Below are positions 61,254 to 64,000 of a stretch of 64,000 nucleotides of DNA, piece by piece. The notes beneath the pieces are model-generated. The model was not told the DNA's origin. It worked only from the letters and a program-made list of their open reading frames with translations, and ran no database searches. Position numbers and translations under genes: made by a program. The stretch is from Nitrobacteraceae bacterium AZCC 1564 (GTDB taxonomy: Bacteria > Pseudomonadota > Alphaproteobacteria > Rhizobiales > Xanthobacteraceae): positions 1,922,001 to 1,986,000 of the forward strand of contig JBAGRR010000001.1 in assembly GCA_036924835.1 (NCBI GenBank). The letters are read 5' to 3'. How positions within the stretch are numbered: position 1 is the stretch's first letter; the number at the start of each line of letters is the position of its first letter.

Positions 61254-62168
61254 ATGGAATTGGATAAACCGCTATTCACAGTCATCATTCCGCATCTGAA
61301 TCAGAGCGACGAACTCGACGTCTGTCTGGCCAGCCTCGATGCGCAACGACTCGATCGAGCATGTTTCGAGATTATTGTGGTCGATAATGGCTCGGCTTCG
61401 CCACCACACGACGTGATCGCCCGGCACCCCGGTGCACGCTTGTTGAGCGAGCTTCAGCCCGGCCCTGGACCAGCGCGCAACGCCGGAGTCCAGGAGGCAT
61501 CTGGTGAATTCCTCGCGTTTATTGACGCTGATTGTCGGTCACATCCAGATTGGCTTCTAAGCGCCTTACGGACTTTTCAATCTTACCCGGATCGTACGAT
61601 CCTCGGAGGTGATGTCAGAATCTGGCGAGAGGATAAGAACTACACAGCGATCGAGGCCTATGAGGGCGTCTTCGCTTATCGTTTCAAACTTTACATCGAA
61701 CAGCACGGCTTTTCCGGAACCGGCAACTTGGCAGTTCGCCGCTCGGACTTTTATAAGGTCGGTCCATTCGGCGGAATCCATGTGGCAGAAGATATGGACT
61801 GGGGACGCCGAGCATTGAGTGCCGGCCTGCAATTCCGTTATGTGCCAGAGATGATCGTCTTCCATCCGGCCCGGCGATCGCTGCAAGAACTCTACGTGAA
61901 GTGGGATCGCCAGATTCAGCACTATCTGAATATGGCTCAAGGAAAGCCAGGCTGGAAACTTCGCTGGGCCGCCCGTGCGCTGGCCGTATTAGCCTCTCCA
62001 GCGATCGACTTTACAAAAGTGATTGCGAGCGATCGGATCGAGGGCATAACAGCCCGCTGTAAGGCGATCCTGGTGCTCGTGGCCATCCGTGCTCACCGGG
62101 CACGGAGAATGCTGAGCCTGCTGCGAGAGAGCAAGGCGGTGGTATGGAATCGTGAAGCCGGGGTTTAA
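61254..62168 (+). CDS. GT2-type glycosyltransferase
   Basis: Family 2 glycosyltransferase of 304 residues. Core motifs: FTVIIPHLNQSDELDVCL at the start, IIVVDNGSAS, PGPGPARNAGVQEASGEF and the metal-binding FIDADCRSHPDWL. The region HVAEDMDWGRRALSAG is the acceptor/catalytic segment with ED motif. A C-terminal helical part (YLNMAQGKPG onward) is basic and probably membrane-associated. The ATG at 61254 has GGGGAA upstream; Met codons at 61164 and 61212 would add a basic extension of 30 or 14 residues without family support. It is the second plus-strand gene in the glycosyltransferase region. The sugar is unknown. Confidence 0.83.
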   Translation: MELDKPLFTVIIPHLNQSDELDVCLASLDAQRLDRACFEIIVVDNGSASPPHDVIARHPGARLLSELQPGPGPARNAGVQEASGEFLAFIDADCRSHPDWLLSALRTFQSYPDRTILGGDVRIWREDKNYTAIEAYEGVFAYRFKLYIEQHGFSGTGNLAVRRSDFYKVGPFGGIHVAEDMDWGRRALSAGLQFRYVPEMIVFHPARRSLQELYVKWDRQIQHYLNMAQGKPGWKLRWAARALAVLASPAIDFTKVIASDRIEGITARCKAILVLVAIRAHRARRMLSLLRESKAVVWNREAGV

Positions 62169-62181
62169 TCGAACGACCTGC

Positions 62182-63357
62182 TTAAGTTGCGTTGGGCAAT
62201 GCCTTGATGAACTCTTTCGCGTAAGTCAGCTCGGTCAAGTCCGGGCGTTGACCAAATGACCAAAGAATCCAGCCCAGCTCGTAACTGCGGCACTCCATCC
62301 GTAAAATCACATTTGCTGGGTCGATCAGGCGCGCCGCCCGAGGCAGATAGGCATGCTGCACAGCGCGGATCATCCGTAACTTATTGGTACGCAGTTCACC
62401 GTTCCGGACTTGAGAGCGAATAGAGAGCTGCAACTCGGGTACCAGCATCGATCGCTGTAATTGATTATTCCCCAGCACCCACTTGAAACCTTTGATCAAG
62501 GCTTCCCTTGCTGAAGGAACGTTGTTCCGTTCCGCACATTCAAGGAATGCGGGCGCCATTCCATATTGATGGACCGAGTAGACTTCGTAGAAATCGAGAA
62601 CCTGGCCCTGCGTAGCATCAAAAAACCACGGCCATTCACCTTGAGGACCTTGCAAATTGATCAGCTTGCTGGCGCATGTGCTCGCCATGCCAGTGGCGGT
62701 GCTATCCCCAATAACCTCGCCATAGCGAAAACACGCAATCGTCAAGTAAGTTTGGGTCGCAAAGGATGCAAATCGCCGCCGATAGCCAATCGCCGCATCG
62801 AAGAATAATCCGGACTTGCTGTGATATCGTTCTACAAGGAAAGAAAACAACGGCTGGGCAAATTTTCGCCAACGTTCTTCGCCTGCTTCGAGCTGAGCAA
62901 TGACCCCGATCAGCAGCATCCCGAGATCTTGCGCCTTAAATCTCCGCCAATTGTCCCTCTCCGAGAGCAACTTATCGATCTGCCGTGCAACTTCGGCCGG
63001 GATTTCAAATCCTGATTCAGCAGCCGTCCATAGCGCCATCCCATAAGCATAATCCCTGACCGGCAGGCTGGGCAGTTGCCGAACATTCTGCTGAAAGATC
63101 GCCGCACGGTCGATTTCGTTAGGAATGTGCTTCACCCGCGATAATCCCAAAAGCACATTGAGCGTGTAGAATACATCGCTCTGCGGCACGGATTCATTCG
63201 GCTGAGGCCGCCCGTCAAGATGATAAATATGCGACCAGCGGCCGTAATCGGGCATCCAGCATTGACGCAGTCCGCTCAAGGCGTAATCAATGAGCGGTGA
63301 GTTGCGGTCGGGCTTTTCAGGGCAACGTCGCCCGTTAAAGTGGGGACTGATGTTCAT
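62182..63357 (-). CDS. hypothetical helical-toroid-like protein of the polysaccharide locus
   Basis: A 391-residue protein that I do not recognise by family. It is helix-rich and has features of alpha/alpha-toroid enzymes (Trp- and Tyr-rich pairs spaced by about 50 residues, such as [67 protein letters not shown]). No signal peptide is evident. The ending overlaps nothing, but its start overlaps the rmlA stop by 4 nt, so it is translated with that gene. It may be a glycoside hydrolase, lyase or lipid-carrier-associated factor. The acidic Asp/Glu pair near GEWPWFFD could be catalytic, but this is a guess. Confidence 0.65.
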   Translation of the reverse strand: MNISPHFNGRRCPEKPDRNSPLIDYALSGLRQCWMPDYGRWSHIYHLDGRPQPNESVPQSDVFYTLNVLLGLSRVKHIPNEIDRAAIFQQNVRQLPSLPVRDYAYGMALWTAAESGFEIPAEVARQIDKLLSERDNWRRFKAQDLGMLLIGVIAQLEAGEERWRKFAQPLFSFLVERYHSKSGLFFDAAIGYRRRFASFATQTYLTIACFRYGEVIGDSTATGMASTCASKLINLQGPQGEWPWFFDATQGQVLDFYEVYSVHQYGMAPAFLECAERNNVPSAREALIKGFKWVLGNNQLQRSMLVPELQLSIRSQVRNGELRTNKLRMIRAVQHAYLPRAARLIDPANVILRMECRSYELGWILWSFGQRPDLTELTYAKEFIKALPNAT

Positions 63358-64000
63358 CGCGCGTCACCGCATCTATATGTCTCGGCAATCCCGATCAGGT
63401 AGTTGCCATAGCCACTCTTCTCGAGCGACTTTGCGAGGCTCAAGACCTGCCCACGATCGATAAATCCTTGTCGAAACGCGATCTCTTCCAGACAGGCAAC
63501 TTTCATCCCCTGCCTGGTCTCAAGGGTCTGAACAAAGCTCGCAGCGTCAATCAATGATTCGAACGTACCGGTGTCGAGCCAGGCAAATCCGCGCCCCATT
63601 CTTTCAACATGAAGAGTGCCGGTTGAAAGATAGCGTAGTTGGAGGTCTGTAATTTCCAGCTCACCACGTGCGGACGGCTTTACTTCCTTGGCATAGCGGA
63701 CGACATCATTATCGAAGAAATAAAGACCGGTCACCGCCCAGTTCGAACGCGGCTGTAGCGGTTTCTCTTCAATGCTGACAGGCCTGTCGTCGCCGTCAAA
63801 CGCCACAACGCCATAGCGAGCAGGATCGCGGACGTGATAGGCGAATACTGTTGCCCCTGATTGCCGCCCGACTGCTGCCTTCAATAAATCCGGCAACCCA
63901 TGGCCAAAGAAAATATTGTCACCGAGGACCATGGCGACTCGGTCATGCCCGATATACTCCGCGCCGATAATAAAAGCCTCCGCCAATCCGGCAGGCTTAC
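63354..64000 (-). CDS. rmlA: glucose-1-phosphate thymidylyltransferase RmlA (5' end cut by window edge)
   Basis: First enzyme of dTDP-L-rhamnose synthesis: joins glucose-1-phosphate with dTTP. Only the C-terminal ~214 residues are present: [12 protein letters not shown] at the very edge (RmlA has PxGLAxAF), then [59 protein letters not shown] and the tail [15 protein letters not shown]. These cover part of the nucleotidyl and sugar binding sites. The N-terminal GxGTRL region lies beyond position 64000. Its start codon is not in the window. The pathway partners rmlB, C and D are not visible here. It heads the operon that includes the hypothetical protein downstream. Confidence 0.93.
   Translation of the reverse strand, partial: KPAGLAEAFIIGAEYIGHDRVAMVLGDNIFFGHGLPDLLKAAVGRQSGATVFAYHVRDPARYGVVAFDGDDRPVSIEEKPLQPRSNWAVTGLYFFDNDVVRYAKEVKPSARGELEITDLQLRYLSTGTLHVERMGRGFAWLDTGTFESLIDAASFVQTLETRQGMKVACLEEIAFRQGFIDRGQVLSLAKSLEKSGYGNYLIGIAETYRCGDAR

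Overview
The window looks like a chromosomal segment of an alphaproteobacterium of the Rhizobiales, most likely the Bradyrhizobium/Afipia/Rhodopseudomonas group. This rests on high-GC coding sequence, a B3 metallo-beta-lactamase of BJP-1 type, a YcjX/YcjF pair, a heme-anchored adenylate cyclase of the rhizobial CyaC kind, many CoA-linked catabolic genes, and small palindromic intergenic repeats. No rRNA, tRNA, CRISPR array, integrase or transposase was recognised.

Positions 1-28100 are mostly housekeeping and catabolic genes. They include a periplasmic L,D-transpeptidase, a DUF2927 protein and an isovaleryl-CoA dehydrogenase. A five-gene plus-strand operon follows: a CYP153-type P450, a hotdog thioesterase, an acyl-CoA dehydrogenase, a CaiB/BaiF CoA-transferase and a mesaconyl-CoA-hydratase-like protein. 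Next come an SDR, a hemolysin III protein, YcjX/YcjF, a redox-type adenylate cyclase, a cold-shock protein, a B3 metallo-beta-lactamase, HtpX, a Bcr/CflA exporter, a heavy-metal RND pump without its outer-membrane channel, and Tex. Between 3000 and 3890 lie two palindromic repeats and the relic of a chemotaxis receptor.

Positions 28100-38500 are a transition zone. It holds CTAG-ended palindromic repeats, a frameshifted galE, a VanZ-like gene, a PPP-type phosphatase, and a type I secretion unit (ABC ATPase and HlyD adaptor). Directly upstream of the secretion genes is their probable substrate: an 877-residue protein with a beta-helix, five Ig-like repeats and an RTX-like tail.

Positions 38500-64000 form a large Wzx/Wzy-type surface polysaccharide locus: seven glycosyltransferase-like genes, a polymerase, a flippase, two PLP aminotransferases, two hexapeptide acyltransferases, a Gfo/Idh dehydrogenase, a UDP-sugar 6-dehydrogenase, an epimerase, two methyltransferases, and the start of a dTDP-rhamnose pathway (rmlA, cut by the window edge). 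The gene set suggests a polysaccharide containing an acidic N-acetylated aminosugar and rhamnose. A second beta-helix protein, with a Sec signal peptide and clearly homologous to the first, lies inside this locus, so two relatives probably leave the cytoplasm by different routes. AT-rich intergenic islands with recurrent ATTTAAT-type motifs separate the operons and may be sites for a Ros/MucR-type regulator.
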